DNA of 64,000 nt, taken from NCBI GenBank assembly GCA_006937955.1, contig SSNP01000038.1:2752960-2816959 (forward strand). Reading direction: 5' to 3'. Shown piece by piece: positions 22,470-35,530 of the stretch. Source of the stretch: Pachypanchax playfairii. Its lineage: Eukaryota > Chordata > Actinopteri > Cyprinodontiformes > Aplocheilidae. Each line of letters begins with the position of its first letter. Within the stretch, counting starts at the first letter, position 1. The notes under the pieces are model-generated. The model was given only the letters and a program-made list of their open reading frames with translations, was not told the DNA's origin and did not search any database. The position numbers and the translations under genes are program-made.

Positions 22470-25270
22470 CGGGAAGACTTTTAAATGTTGGTTTCCAAAA
22501 GCTGGAGGAAATTCAGTTAATGTTAGAAAAAGTTATGAAGATGAGAAGAATAGTTCCACCATTCATCTGAAACAATAACACCTATTTTTCTTGATGAGTT
22601 GACTCAATTTTATTTCTTTTTTTTTAGAAGGTTAACATGTTACTGTGAATCAAAAAGATGGAACACACCGAACGAATCTCATGTTTTTTATTAAGAGCAG
22701 GAGGTCTGCTTCTTCTTCTCCTGCTGTGTTCACGATCACATATCAACAAAAGCAATCACGAACACATTTGTCCCAACTTCTTCAAACTGCCTTATAAAAA
22801 CATAACTTTTTGTAAAAGTGTTGTTTTTGTGTTTGTTTGTTCGTAACAGAACAAATCTTATAGATTTATGAGAAGAAAAACTCAAAATTCTCTAAAACTC
22901 CAGATTTATATAAAAAACAACAAAACATAGTGAATTCTGAAGATCTTTGATGTCATGCTGCTAAAGAGTTATATGTCACAAATCTGTCTGTTACTTCCTG
23001 GGTTCTCTGTTCTGTTCTGCAATAAACAACAAGATGAGCTTAATATGGATAAAAGAAATATAAAAATGAGTTACAGTATAATGCTTAAGTGGTTTTCTGC
23101 AGACTGAAGCATGTGTGCGGGTTTTCTAATTCAGAGCTCAAGACATACAACTTATTCAGTGTGATTCAGCTCCATCATGACAAATTTACACAGTTGTGTT
23201 GAACATTACAATGAAGTGAGGACAGATGGATGAGCTGATGGAGAGATCAGTGGATGGAAATGAAGTCAGAGCAGACGCAGGATTTAAAAACTTCAGCTGG
23301 ATGAATGAAGCAGACGATTTCACACCAAAATGCTGTGAATGGATTGAAGTTGTTCATTTAGTCATAAAGAAAATATGAATTGGACCAAATAGATCTGCAA
23401 AATAAAGGTGCAGATTGTTTTTATTTTCACAGATTGTTAGAAGAAGAATGAATCAGAACTTCATCACATGTGGTCTAGATATTCATCAATGGGTTATTTG
23501 ACGTGTGTATCTTATTGACGTGCGTGTAAAAAATATGAAAGATGTTTTTTGTTCATTCCATTTCATCATTTTCCACCAGGTCAGCGTCAGCTGCTGTTTC
23601 TTGTTCCATCTCAGCATGTGCTTCCGGATTTTTGATTTTCTATCCTTTAAAAACAGCAGGGACACAAACAACAAGACATGAAAAGTTGTGTTGTTGTCTT
23701 GCTTATGGTCACATTTGAAAAAAATAATTCATGGTATTTATGAGAAAAACAGCTTTATGTTCTTATATTTGCAATAAATAAACTCCATTGGCAATAAAAT
23801 TATACAAATTTCCCTTTAGAGGCTGAGAAGCATGAAGACGTGTACAGAAGGTTGATGAACAAAAACCCAGTCTGCCCTTTTGATTTAGTTTTTTATTGTT
23901 ATTATTTTGTAAAAGGGACATTTTTATACATTTATTCTCTCTGCAGGGCCAAAATGCTTAAATTAGCATTAACTCTGAGAAACATTCTTCCCAACAGGGA
24001 GACGTGGCAGAAGGTCAATAACAGCAGCTTTGAATTCTTCACAGAAATGAGTTTTACATCAGTGACCTGCATCTCATCTGGCCCACAGCTGGGGCCTTCC
24101 GGTCCTCTTCTGATGTCACAGATCACATGTTCTCTCCTGAAGTTCAGAGCACCATATAAACAGTTCATTCCCCCGTGTCCTTTAAAACACGGGCATTCCT
24201 TTAGCATCCAACGCCCACTGTCAACATTACACCCACCATCACTATAAAAAAGACTTAGGGCTTTCATTTAATTGTGTAATGATGAGACAGATTCAGATGA
24301 TTGTCTTTGCAGACTCTGAACTCTTTGCTTACCCCATGGTACCATAAGGTTATTGCTTCTCGCAGCTTATTGCTTTTGCTGTTATTGTTTTAACCAACAC
24401 CTCTTTATTACACCACTGAAACGAAGAGCAGTGAATATTTGTGTGACCAGCTTTTCACTGTCAAACTCTTCAGGCTGGGTGTGAATAACATGATCCAACT
24501 TTTGATGTGACGGTTTTGTTTTAAATGTTTAACATGAGCCTTTGATTCAGATATTTACATCTGGATTTTTTTCTAAGAAAATAACAGACATCAAACCACC
24601 ATTTATCAATGAATGTAATTATCTGACAACAAAGTCACTGCTAAAAGACAGACAGTTTTATCCAGAAAAAAATCAATTAAATTGATTTTAGTCAATCTTC
24701 AGACTGAAAGAAGAAACGATCCCCCGAACGAACAACAACTACATCAGACTGTTGTTAAAGCACCACAAAGGAAAATGATAAAACCTTGTTGATGCAACTG
24801 GGTTGCAGTTGTTACAAGTTTAGAGTAAATCTGACCCTCTTTATTTTTGTTTTCAGTCTGTTATTATATTTTTCCTGTCACAGAGATGTAAAGTTCCATC
24901 ACAATCAACAATATGTTCTAAGTTGTGTATCGAGTTTGATGGAATTATCTGGAAATAAAATCCAATTTGCTGCTTTCGTCTGATATTTTCACCAAACTGA
25001 AGGCAAAGTCCTTGCTGTTCCTTTAGTTTTGGTTCTGATTATTATTATTATTTTTACCCGTATAATACACAGATTCTGACCACAGACTGTTTTTTAAAAC
25101 TTTTCAACATCAACTGAATCTCAGTTGGACATTTTTCTTCCTTATATTCATCTCCTCTTTCAGCCTGTGTCCTCCGCCCTGCTGTCTCTTTGATGATGGG
25201 GGTATTTCTATTCTGTGGGGGCTGTGAGCTCAGCGAGTTTGTTTCTGTGTGTGTAATCCCCCCACTCTGG
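22470..25270. other. Spacer between crystallin promoters, right part
   Basis: No exon with coding character. The only local structures are a TATA-like CATATAAAC (about 24153) followed by a small inverted repeat CCCGTGT/ACACGGG (24172-24193). Their role is unknown. Confidence 0.5.
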
Positions 25271-25279
25271 GCGCCAGCA

Positions 25280-25286
25280 TATAAAA
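25280..25286 (+). promoter_or_regulatory. TATA box of the betaB1 crystallin
   Basis: GCATATAAAAGC with TATAAAA at 25280-25286. A Maf-half-site-like GAGCTCAGC lies about 50 bp upstream. A leader exon runs from about 25310 to 25377, ending at donor CACAG/GTAAGA. Confidence 0.7.
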
Positions 25287-25309
25287 GCATTGAGCGGCCT
25301 GCAGCACTC

Positions 25310-25377
25310 TCACACAGACCACCAGTCAGAGCCCCGAGTCCAGTCCTTTACGCACACACTGCCACAGGTAAGACAGT
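25310..25377 (+). other. Non-coding exon 1 of the betaB1 crystallin
   Basis: The start is inferred about 30 bp after the TATA box; it ends at a consensus donor (GCCACAG/GTAAGA). The next acceptor in register is at 26514-26515, just before the ATG at 26518. Confidence 0.65.
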
Positions 25378-26517
25378 GGACAAATGTCAAACAGGGGGGA
25401 GGGGGGGAGAGGATAGAAAGCACGAACGATGAAAATGAAAACCTGATGATCAGGTTTATCTGTGACGTTGTTTCTAGTTCAAAATGTGATGCTAAAATGT
25501 AATTTTCATGTGTAGCAGCTTGTAATAAAATCACAGAAGCTTGTTTATAACAAACGTTAGAGTTTGTTTTCAATGTTAAACTTCTAAAGTTGTAAGAATA
25601 TTTTTAGCTTTAGTGTTGTATTCTGATATTATTTCATCATTTTAGCACCACATTTTGTAATTTGCATGTTTAAAGAAAGATTTAAGTGCAAACTCACGTT
25701 AAACAAGTCGAGAAAAGCCTCAGAGTTTGCGTGTGTTATCTTTTATTTAGCTAATGAGTTATTTGTTGCAGGTGGATCTCTGGTGTCTGAGCATTTGTCC
25801 TCATTAATCAGCTTTTCTTTGTTGTGTTCTAACATGATGACTAACATAATGACTGTGACAGCGCTTGTCTAAATAGTTAAAAAGAGCAGGGATACTCTAA
25901 CAGGAGTAAAAACTGATTCACTCGCTTTAAAATCAACTTTGGTAATACTGCAACCTTTCCATCTAGTTTAACTTAGATAATAACTGCTGTCAAAAATTCT
26001 AAAGAACAAGTTCATTTGGTTAATGAAGAAACTGCCTTGATTTTACTAAAACGTCCTGCTTGCCGTCAGCTGATTCCTCTAACCTTCAGATTAAAGAAAC
26101 AATTTGTTAAAGATCAGATAAAATCAGAACATCATATTGTTCTAGTTCAATGTTTTGGTAGCTACACTTTAAATTGGAATATTGAGGATTCTGTGAGGAG
26201 GATGTTGTAATTTTCTCCCTTTGATAAAATAATTAATGTTAAAATTACCATAAAAAGGTCATTTTGATTTGATATGATTCAACTCATTATTCAGTCAAGA
26301 CATTTGCAAGTTTAGATTTACACATGTCATAAAAACTGACTTCACATTTACGTCTGCGAAACAATTTGTTTTTTTAAAATCACTGCTTAGGTCTCACCAC
26401 ACTTTTACAACAGTGAATTAAACATTTGAAATAAGATGTTTCACTTTCTTCTCACTAGTTAAACTTGTTTGTTTTGATTTGAGAGTAAAAACAGATTCTC
26501 TTTTCTTCAAACCAGTC

Positions 26518-29035
26518 ATGTCTGCTGGAGGAGAGAAATCCAAGTCTGCATCCCAGACTGATGGGAAGGCAGCTCAGAACAAGTTGTCTGAGATGGGCAT
26601 GATGTCCTACAAGGTAGAGAACACCCACACAGAGCGCAGGTCTTCCATCATCCTGTAATGTCACGCTGTCTTTGTCAGAAGGTGTGAAACAGCTGCCCCG
26701 ACTCTCCTCTGACAGAGTTCATGTCACACACCAGCTGGTTTTTAAGGCTCTTTGAGTAGGTGGTGGATAGCTACTGACAGAAAAATATTGTTTGTGGAAT
26801 CTTTCACAATAACAGACTCTTCACTGTAATTTCCCCAGTTTTGACATTTTCCCTCATCTGAGTTTGAGTTTAAAGCCATTTTTCAATGATCTCATGAAAA
26901 CTCCCTGCTGTTTTTACCTCAAACATCCAGATGTGCGTCTACGATCAGGAGAACTTCCAGGGTCGCTGCATCGAGATCAACGGCGAGTGTGTGAACGTGT
27001 GTGACATGGGGATGGACAGGGTGCGCTCCCTGCGTGTCGACTGTGGGCCGTAAGTATGGTGACACGCAAACACCCACACGTGTACCCAGAAGCCTGCACT
27101 CCTCCGAGCAAAGAGCAGATAATTTCACTGATGTGTCTCTCCAGTACACGACATTTACCACTTTGCATTTTAGGCAGTGAGAGGATGATGCTTTTATCCC
27201 GAGTGAGTGCAGCAAGAGTGTGAACTTTACTTTCTGAACTGCTGACAAAAAAAGCATAAAGCCGTGACTTTCTGCAACTTTCTACCAGTTGTACATTTTA
27301 TCTTGTGAGACAGCAGGCGGAAAACAAAAATCAAAGAATGCAACAAAAGAAAAAGGAAGATTTCACAGAAATAACTGAATAAATAACAGATGAATGAAAC
27401 AATAGAGACTAAAGATTTGTGGATTTAGTTGCAGACAAATAAAAGTCTTGGATCAGTTACTGTTCAGAAGTGCTGATGCAGAAATCCAACATTTATCTTC
27501 ATCCCATCTCCTCAGCTTTGTCGGCTTTGAGCAGATGAACTTCTGTGGTGAAATGTTCATCCTGGAGAAGGGTGAGTACCCCCGCTGGGACTCCTGGAGC
27601 AACTGCCAGAAGAACGACTACCTGCTGTCCTTCAGGCCTGTCCGCATGGTGAGCTCCATCTTTCGCTCATGACTTCCGCTTTGCTGTTCGCTCATTGTTT
27701 TTTACCTGTTTATTGAACAATGTGTTGCAGGACCCCGAGAAGCACAAGATCTGCTTATATGAAGTTGGAGAATTCAAAGGTCGCAAGATGGAGATTATGG
27801 ACGATGATGTTCCCAGTCTGTTTGCTTATGGTTTCACCGACAGGGTGGGCAGCATCATGGTCAGCTGTGGAACGTGAGTATAAAGAGATGGTTTGGTGTG
27901 CTTCTGCACACAATTCTGCTGTTGTTGAATGACAGACGCAGAGTCAAAGTTTTTGCTGCTACTAAAAGCTGCAAGTCATGTTGCATGTCTGAAAGTAGAA
28001 AATCTGTTTAACCAATATGGCGACACTGATGCTGTCAGTTTTTTTCTTCTTCCATCACCGTGTCACCTGTTATGAATTACTTTTCCACCGCTTGAGAAAA
28101 CGGATGGGTGGTGTGAACGCCTGTGAAAAGTGTAAATTACATGAGTCTCACCTTCCGTGCTCGAGTGTTCAGGCTTTATCGAACTCATTTCAAGACAGAA
28201 AACGAGCTCATCTTTCAAAGCTATTGCTTCAAACTGTTTCGTATGCCCGACTGAAGCTGAAACTCACAAGCTTTTGCCATTTGCTGCTTTCATTTGGCAA
28301 ATCATACATATTTTAGCAGCGCTGACAAAAAACATTACACTCTGATTTTCCAACAACTGCGTCAGAAAAGTACAAGCCCATGCACTGCTGCGTGTGTCAG
28401 ACGGTTTTCACATCCGTGACGTCATTCTCGAACAGCTTCATAATCACCAACTCTCTGAGCTGTTTGGGATGGAGAGCAGGAACAGAGGCTTTTTCATCAG
28501 CAGCGAGCTGAAGGTGTCATGAACGTCAGCAGCTCAGTGTCCCTGCCTGTGATCTCAGAGGTGTGGCAGTGGCAGGCTAACACTTTCTTCTCTGCTGTAA
28601 TTACTTTATAACTCCCAGCTGTCTGAAACAAACTGCTGGTTCGCCTGACAATGTGACAAACAACTCAATGCCTTCATGTTTTACATCTTTATCCTCTCTC
28701 ATTTCCCAGTGTCTGCCTTTTTGGCACCTGTCATCCACATTTCTCTCACACCTATTACTCATTTTTCAACCTTATGTTTCTCCTTTTCTAAATAAATATT
28801 TTCTATCAAATCATTTGTAACGCTTTACCACACATCCCCTCTCCTCTTCCTCTCTCCCTCCAGCTGGGTGGGCTACCAGTTCCCTGGCTACCGAGGAAGC
28901 CAGTACCTACTGGAGAAGGGCGACTACAGGCATTTCAATGAGTATGGTGCTCGCTGCCCCCAGATGCAGTCTATGAGGCGTATCCGCGATATGCAGTGGC
29001 ACCCTCATGGCTGCTACACCATGTCCTCCAAGTGA
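26518..29035 (+). CDS. crybb1: BetaB1 crystallin
   Basis: Five coding exons: 26518-26613, 26931-27049, 27516-27648, 27731-27873 and 28864-29035. All junctions are GT-AG and in phase, giving 220 aa. The N-terminal arm (MSAGGEKSKSASQTDGK...) is short compared with the Pro/Ala-rich arm of mammalian betaB1. Four Greek-key motifs follow, one per exon: YDQENFQGRCIEI, GEMFILEKGEYPRWDSW, LYEVGEFKGRKMEI and WVGYQFPGYRGSQYLLEKGD. A basic-type C-terminal extension (DMQWHPHGCYTMSSK) marks it as a betaB rather than a betaA. It is an abundant structural and refractive protein of the lens that pairs with betaA crystallins. AATAAA at 29240-29245 probably ends the mRNA. Fish carry several crybb1-like copies, so the exact paralogue is unresolved. 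The gene is intact. Confidence 0.95.
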
Positions 29036-29239
29036 AATACAGCGAGGGCGAGGAAGAGAGGGACTGGAGGAGAGGCGGAGGTTGAGGGGAGGCACAGAGG
29101 TGAAGGAGGGAGGGCAAAGAAGGAGAGGAAGAGGGAGAGGGTGTAATGTCCTCTCCTCTACCCCAAAATCTCTTGATGATTTGAGTACAGAATGGAGAGA
29201 AAACAGTATGTTGTTATTTTCAGTAACAAACTAATTATT

Positions 29240-29245
29240 AATAAA
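29240..29245 (+). terminator. Polyadenylation signal of the betaB1 crystallin
   Basis: AATAAA lies about 200 bp after the stop, following a purine-rich 3' UTR. Confidence 0.65.
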
Positions 29246-29249
29246 AAGT

Positions 29250-32200
29250 TTCATGATGCTGAGTAAAAACCACCAAGAGTGGATCTAAATATAAACACTC
29301 TCCATTTAGTATGTTCTTCTTCTTTTGCTGTCTCTTTTTGTCAGTTCCTGCTTCCCACTTCCCCCTCTTCCATCCCCTTCCTCCCTTTCTCTCCCTCATC
29401 TTCCACATGTCACTAACATCAGCCTCTTAGAGCCTGAATGAGGAGAGGGGCGGCTGCTCAGATTATTTTTTCTGTTGTAGAAACTGAGATGGAAGAAAAT
29501 CACAACAAGACAAAGGTGGTAAATTCTCCAGGCTCAGATTTTACTGCGACATCAGCAGCTAAAACCCAAATAAAGCATCTTTCATCCTGCTTCACCATGT
29601 CTTATTTACCTGATGTGGTTTTGATTTATACACATTTACCAGATGAGGCTGTGTGTAAACTGGAAAACCACATGACAATCCATCATCACTCCCAACTCAG
29701 AGCAAAGTGGCTGAAACATTAGGGTCATTTTTCACTTTGAAATGTTTTTAATCTCAGGATTTAGAAAAAAAACATGGATGTGGGTTCAGTTCCCAATCCT
29801 AACTGAATATTTCTGCTTCCATCACTGACGACGTTTAAATCTTCAAACCAAAACAAACACATGATGCCTGGCTCGACCATGTAGTTTTACCAACTGACTG
29901 ACTATAAACCCAACCAGTAGCATCATTACAATGACTGAGTAATATTAGATTTAAAACAAACAAACAAACAAACAAACAAACAAACAAACAAACAAACAAA
30001 CAAACAAACAAACAAACAAACAAACAAACAAACAAACAAACAAACAAACAAACAAACAAACAAACAAAATATTTCTTATTGAAAGTTAAAGTAGACAGAC
30101 GCTCAGGTTTTAGTTACTCCAGGAATAAAAAGGTTTGTTTTGGATATCAGCTGTTAAGTCAGTCTGAAACCAGATGATAGATAGAAATTAAATCCCTTCA
30201 TTCTAAATTGGTGCTAACACAGATTTACAGTATTGAAATTTGGTTGCATCAATTCTGATGTTATTTGTAATAAAAAAAATCATCAAATACTAACTTTATA
30301 CAGGAAATGACTGATTTACAGGAACTCCTCTTTAATTTTAGAACACAGATGGATCTATTCTAGATGAACTTATATAGGAAATAATAAAAAATGACAACAC
30401 TTATTAACCTACTGAGGAACCTTCTGATAACTTAAAAAGACTGACATCAGCAGTTTTTACACTGAGAACATGTTTCTTTATCATTTCACATTGTGTCAGA
30501 CTTGATCTGGACTGACTGAAATAGTTCAGAGCAGCATTGTTGATGTACTTCTTTAGAAGTCTGTCTGCGTCACAAAACATTTTGAAGCTTATGTTGAACC
30601 ATTCATGCATTATTTATCATCCCACTATTACTGATGCTTGCTCTGCATCAAAATAGATGTGACCACATTTCGGCTGAAACATTTTATTTCCATTTTTTTC
30701 TCTAAAAACGATCGATCATTCCATGATTATTTCTTCCCTGTTAAATAATTTAAAATGTTAAAACCTACCACACATACAGGAACCAACAGATTAATGGTGT
30801 ATTAGTGCATTGTGGGTTGTCCTGGCAATCAATACTACATCAGTGATCATTAGAGTTTTATTGGAAAGGCTTTTTAAACTGCTTGAGTGTCTCAGTCATG
30901 CAAATCAAATACAGGAAGTTTCAGTAAACTGCATTGGAAAATCATTTATTATTAGCTCAGGAATAATAGAAAAACATATAAATATAACATAGGCCTTTCC
31001 ACAAGTTCTTGTTGTTGTTGAGATGTTCTATTTATTGTCAGTGACAAGATCAGAAGAAACACAATAACTCACTTGCTCCAATAGAAATACCTTTATGTTG
31101 CACATTAATGTTGATTTGGATCAGTAAATTCTGACACCTCTATCCTGTATCATTAACAGGATTAACAATCTGATGCAACACAGAACTGCATGTCTCCTAG
31201 AAATCCTCATGTTGTTACACAGGCTGTTCCAGATAAACTGGGAAATAACTGGGTTAATAAAGATGGTTGCAAATGTTCATGGGAAATACATTTTTAAATA
31301 ATTTCTTTTATCTTGGTAACTAAAATAAATGGACTAACAACAATAAGGATGTTCCTGTTGGAGTAAAATGGGAAACATTTTTTACAAACATAAACAAACG
31401 ATGAACATTTTGCTTGTTTAATGGCACATTGTCACCAGCTGGTGGATGAATAGACACAAACAAGCCAGATAATCAACTTCTGATTTAAGTAAAACTACCT
31501 AGAATATAAAGTAATAAAATCTAAGCTGGTGTAGATACATGTACCTGTAGACTGGGGAGGGTAATTACAGAAACCATAAAGCAAATCAGTAGCATTTTTA
31601 TATTTGTGGTCGAATGTCAAAACCCAGAAAACTCTTCCAGAACACAGTCCTCTGCAGCCCTGCACAAGAAACTCTCTAACCAGACCTTCAGTTATTACAT
31701 TTTGATCCAAGATTCTGTTTTGTTAGACTTACAAAAGTCCAAACAGTGAAAGACTTGTGACATTCAAATCCCATAAATAGATGTGGAAAAGATGCATTAA
31801 TAGCATTTTACCTTGTGGAAAATGGTTAATGCAGAAGTAATAAAAGAGTTTGTATGTTTTCTTTTTTGGCCTGGAGAGCTCTGATGCAGCTGCATAATAG
31901 GAGCAGCTAAAAGAGCAGATGAATGATGTCTGAAAGGTCCTTGGGGACGAACTCTTCCTTTCTTTTTGTCAACCAAGGCTTGCTATTCCTCGATGAATGA
32001 GAACTCAGGGTTAGCATCTGTTTGGAAAAGATCAGCAGTGTTCACAATACATCAAAGTTATAAGCTGTGAGTGTGTCAGTAGCTCACTGCAGCTGCACTG
32101 TTCAGAAAGGAATATTTATTCCCAGGGTTGAAAATGATACAGGACTGCACTTTTAATGCCAAACTAAATCTAGATTCTATTTGTTGCAGAGTTCCATAAA

Positions 32201-35200
32201 TATTTAACCAACTTTACATTTTAAATCAGTTCACCGTCTGATTCTGGGCCAGTTGGTTCAGTTTTTGTATCAGCAACAACAACAACAAAAAGACTTTTGA
32301 TGCTGCTGGGATTCACTCTGACTTCTTCACCACAACAAAAACAACTAAATAAAACCTGAGGGCTGCAGTGAAGTCAGACACATTTTCTCAGCTAAAAAAA
32401 GTAGTTTATGATGAAAATATGACATAAATGATCAAAGAATAAACCCAAACATTTGGGTTAAAACATTTAGTTCTCGATAAAATTCCTATTATCACATCAA
32501 ACTCAGAAAATAATAACACCCAGTTATTTCGTTAAATCTGTGGCTGTGTGGCTCGGGTTTGTGCACACGGCTTAATTTCCCAATTATTATGCAGCTGTCA
32601 TTTAAGAATGTAACCAAAGTGAAAACTTTATCCTAAACTTTCTGTTTCAAACCTTAATAAATAAAGCCTAGTGTATTTTACATTAGCATTTCCTATATGC
32701 TAATGCTAATTAGCGTATTAACTCATGCACCAAAAGTTTATTTTTCATTAAACTCATTTATGTCTGAACACAAATATGTGAACAAACCTTTTGGCAAAGA
32801 TTTACCCAAATTATTTTTAGTCCCTGTAATTAAAAAACAAACCAAACAAAAACAAAAATCAGACTTCATAAAAATCTGTTAACAGCTTGAGTTATAATTG
32901 CTTTAAACTTTCCTCCTCAGGAGTGTTAACTGTATCTTCAAGCATTTTCTCTGCAGGAAGTAACCATCCTGCAGAGAACATGTGAAAATATTACCACTTC
33001 AAGAAACACCTCCTCTTGTGATCTCATCACTTTCAACTTATCTTTACCCTTTAAGTTTGAGTCATTTTGGCTTTGTAGGTTTTTAAAAAAAGTAAATATT
33101 CATTACTTTATTCAAAAAGAGAGAAAACGATGTTTCAAAACTCAAAGTAAAATTGGATTATTTGTAACTAAATTTGGTTTTAACACTGTAACTTTTATAA
33201 ATAGTGGGTATAATGATGCATTATTTCTGCACTTTCCTTGTTATTTTTCCATCCGACTGTCTTGAAATACTTTGTGTCTGAACCTGGTGGAAAAACTCAG
33301 TCCGGCTCTATAAATAAATATAATTTTTATCCTCACAAATTCATGAGAGAAAGACATACTTCACCTGTCACATTCGCACCCAGTTTAGTTTCAATCTATA
33401 AATATATTCACATAAGACACCTACAAGGTGCCATGAGACTTTCTCACTGAGCAGTTAAATATAGATTGGAGGAGTATTGACGTCAGACCAACACACACAC
33501 ACACACACTCATGCGCAGACACACAAGTTCAAATGCTAGTAGACCAGAGCACACACACATAGAGCTTCTCTTGTTACCAGCTCTGCTCCGTCACTCTGTG
33601 AATTGGGACTGTCTTAGAAACAGAGCATTATGGGATATTTTATAGAGTTAATGATTCCTTCATTTACAGTAGAGCTTTAAATAACAAGTGTCTGGAGAAT
33701 GAATGGGAGAGAAGGAGAGATGCTCAGATTCAAACAGATTTGTTTCATTGCTTGTTCATCACGTTCAGAACCAAACTGTCACAGCATGTGGGGGTTTCGG
33801 ATCAGTCTGATTGGCTGCTCAGAAAACTGGTTGTTCAACAGCAACAATCAGGATTTAATAGATAATTATGTTTCTGCTCACAGACTCTTTAACAACCTTT
33901 GGTTTCATCTCCCAGAAGGTCGTCACCCCGGTGCAACGCCGGGTAAAAAACAGCAGCATGAAGAAAAGATTTCCACTGTCTCACTTCAGGTTTCACAGAT
34001 TATTTATTTGTAGTTTTAGAAAGATTTTGTCACTTTGAATCGATCAAGTTTAATTGAATAAGTGTCAGAGCTGCAGTCATCATGAAAACTCAGAGCTACT
34101 TTGTAAGAAGTCTAAAGATATTGCTGATAATATAACACAGAATTTAAAATAAAAAGTGAGTGAGTTTAAAGCTCCATCCCTGTTGATGTCAGATAGAGTC
34201 TTTGATCTGGAGGAGAAATTAGGACGGTATAACGATGGAAATTTATGAATTCAGGACATGTTTTCTTTGCTTTGACAGCTTTCAGAAGAAATCTGGGGCA
34301 GATTCAGGCAGATTCCTCCAGACACTATCAGGACAGAAACTTTGTGAAAACTTATCTTAACACTTAGGAGACTCCCAAGTCTAATCATGAAATTAGATTG
34401 AAATGGGGGGGCTGAAACTGTGAATGTTATCAATACATTAGCATTTCTTCAATCACCACCCAGCTTGACTGCATGAGAACAGGAACATTGATTTAGTGAT
34501 ACATCGATACTCAGCTCCCGCCACCATAAAGAGAAAAAAAAACAAGCATGGACAGTAAACAAAGAGATAATGAGGAGTCTGGTATTTAAAGTCCAAGCAG
34601 CATGTTGAGTCTCAAGTTTGAACGTTTCCTTCAAATGTCATTTAAAACTAACAAATTAAACAAGATCAAACACGAACTGTGTTCACTGAAACTCTCTTAA
34701 TTAAATGATTCTGTGGTCTTTGATCAGTAACCGATCCACAACCTGATGAAGATGATCACAACCCAGAAATTAGTTATAATGAACTGAATCCACCATTTAT
34801 ATATGGGCTGTTTAATAAAAAACATATAACACACAAAAATTAGCTGAAAATATCTATACATTCTTTACATGTTTGAGGTTTTGAATTATTTATTTGTAGA
34901 TTCAAAAGACAAAAGCTCTTCTGGGAGAAGATGGTTCAGTTACTTTTAGTTCAATAACTGGCAAGAAATATAAACAAAAACGTTAAAACAAAGCATAAGT
35001 TACTGCAACAGCAGGAAGTCTATTATAAATCTATAACTCAAAAACCTCCCAATTAAAAACCTACAGAACCAGACAATAAGCAGAACCTGAGAGAGAACAG
35101 AGGGAGTATTTACTCTGAGGGAGGATAATGGCAGACACGATGCAGGTGATGTAATTCTAAACCAGGATCAGGTGTGAATGAAAAGGTTGGCTGCAGTTTA

Positions 35201-35310
35201 AAAGTCTTTAAAAAATCCAGTTTTCTCACATTTCATCAAATTAGCTTATAATTTTACATTGTGCAGAACAAAGTGGCTGTAAACTTCAGCAGCTAATGTC
35301 TGTTTTAAGA
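29250..35310. other. Gene-poor intergenic stretch
   Basis: AT-rich, with no ORF of coding character. It contains a long (CAAA)n array (29957-30068), a short (CA)n run at about 33490 and a perfect 9-bp inverted repeat CATTAGCAT/ATGCTAATG (32681-32705). No RNA gene recognised. Confidence 0.6.
29957..30068. repeat. (CAAA)n microsatellite
   Basis: About 28 perfect CAAA units; the minus-strand poly-FVCL ORF is an artefact of it. Confidence 0.97.
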
Positions 35311-35314
35311 TATA

Positions 35315-35514
35315 CAGTGGGGCAAAGAAGTATTTAGTCAGCCACCAATTGTGTAAGTTCTCCTACTTAAAAAGATCAGAGAGGCCTGTAATTTTCATCA
35401 TAGGTATACCTCAACTATGAGAGACAAAATGAGGAAAAAAAATCCAGAAAATCACATTGTCTGATTTTTAAAGAATTTATTTGCAAATTATGGTGGAAAA
35501 TAAGTATTTGGTCA
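35315..35514 (+). repeat. Left terminal inverted repeat of the Tc1 element
   Basis: Begins CAGTGGGGCAAAG. The outer direct repeat is at 35328-35340 and the inner at 35502-35514. I noticed only a single mismatch (G/A near the inner end) against the right repeat. Confidence 0.92.
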
Positions 35515-35530
35515 ATAACAAAAGTTAATC

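Noticed and set aside
33918..33945. Small stem CCCGG/CCGGG around TGCAACG
   Set aside because: Only a 5-bp stem, with no other sign of an RNA gene or element.
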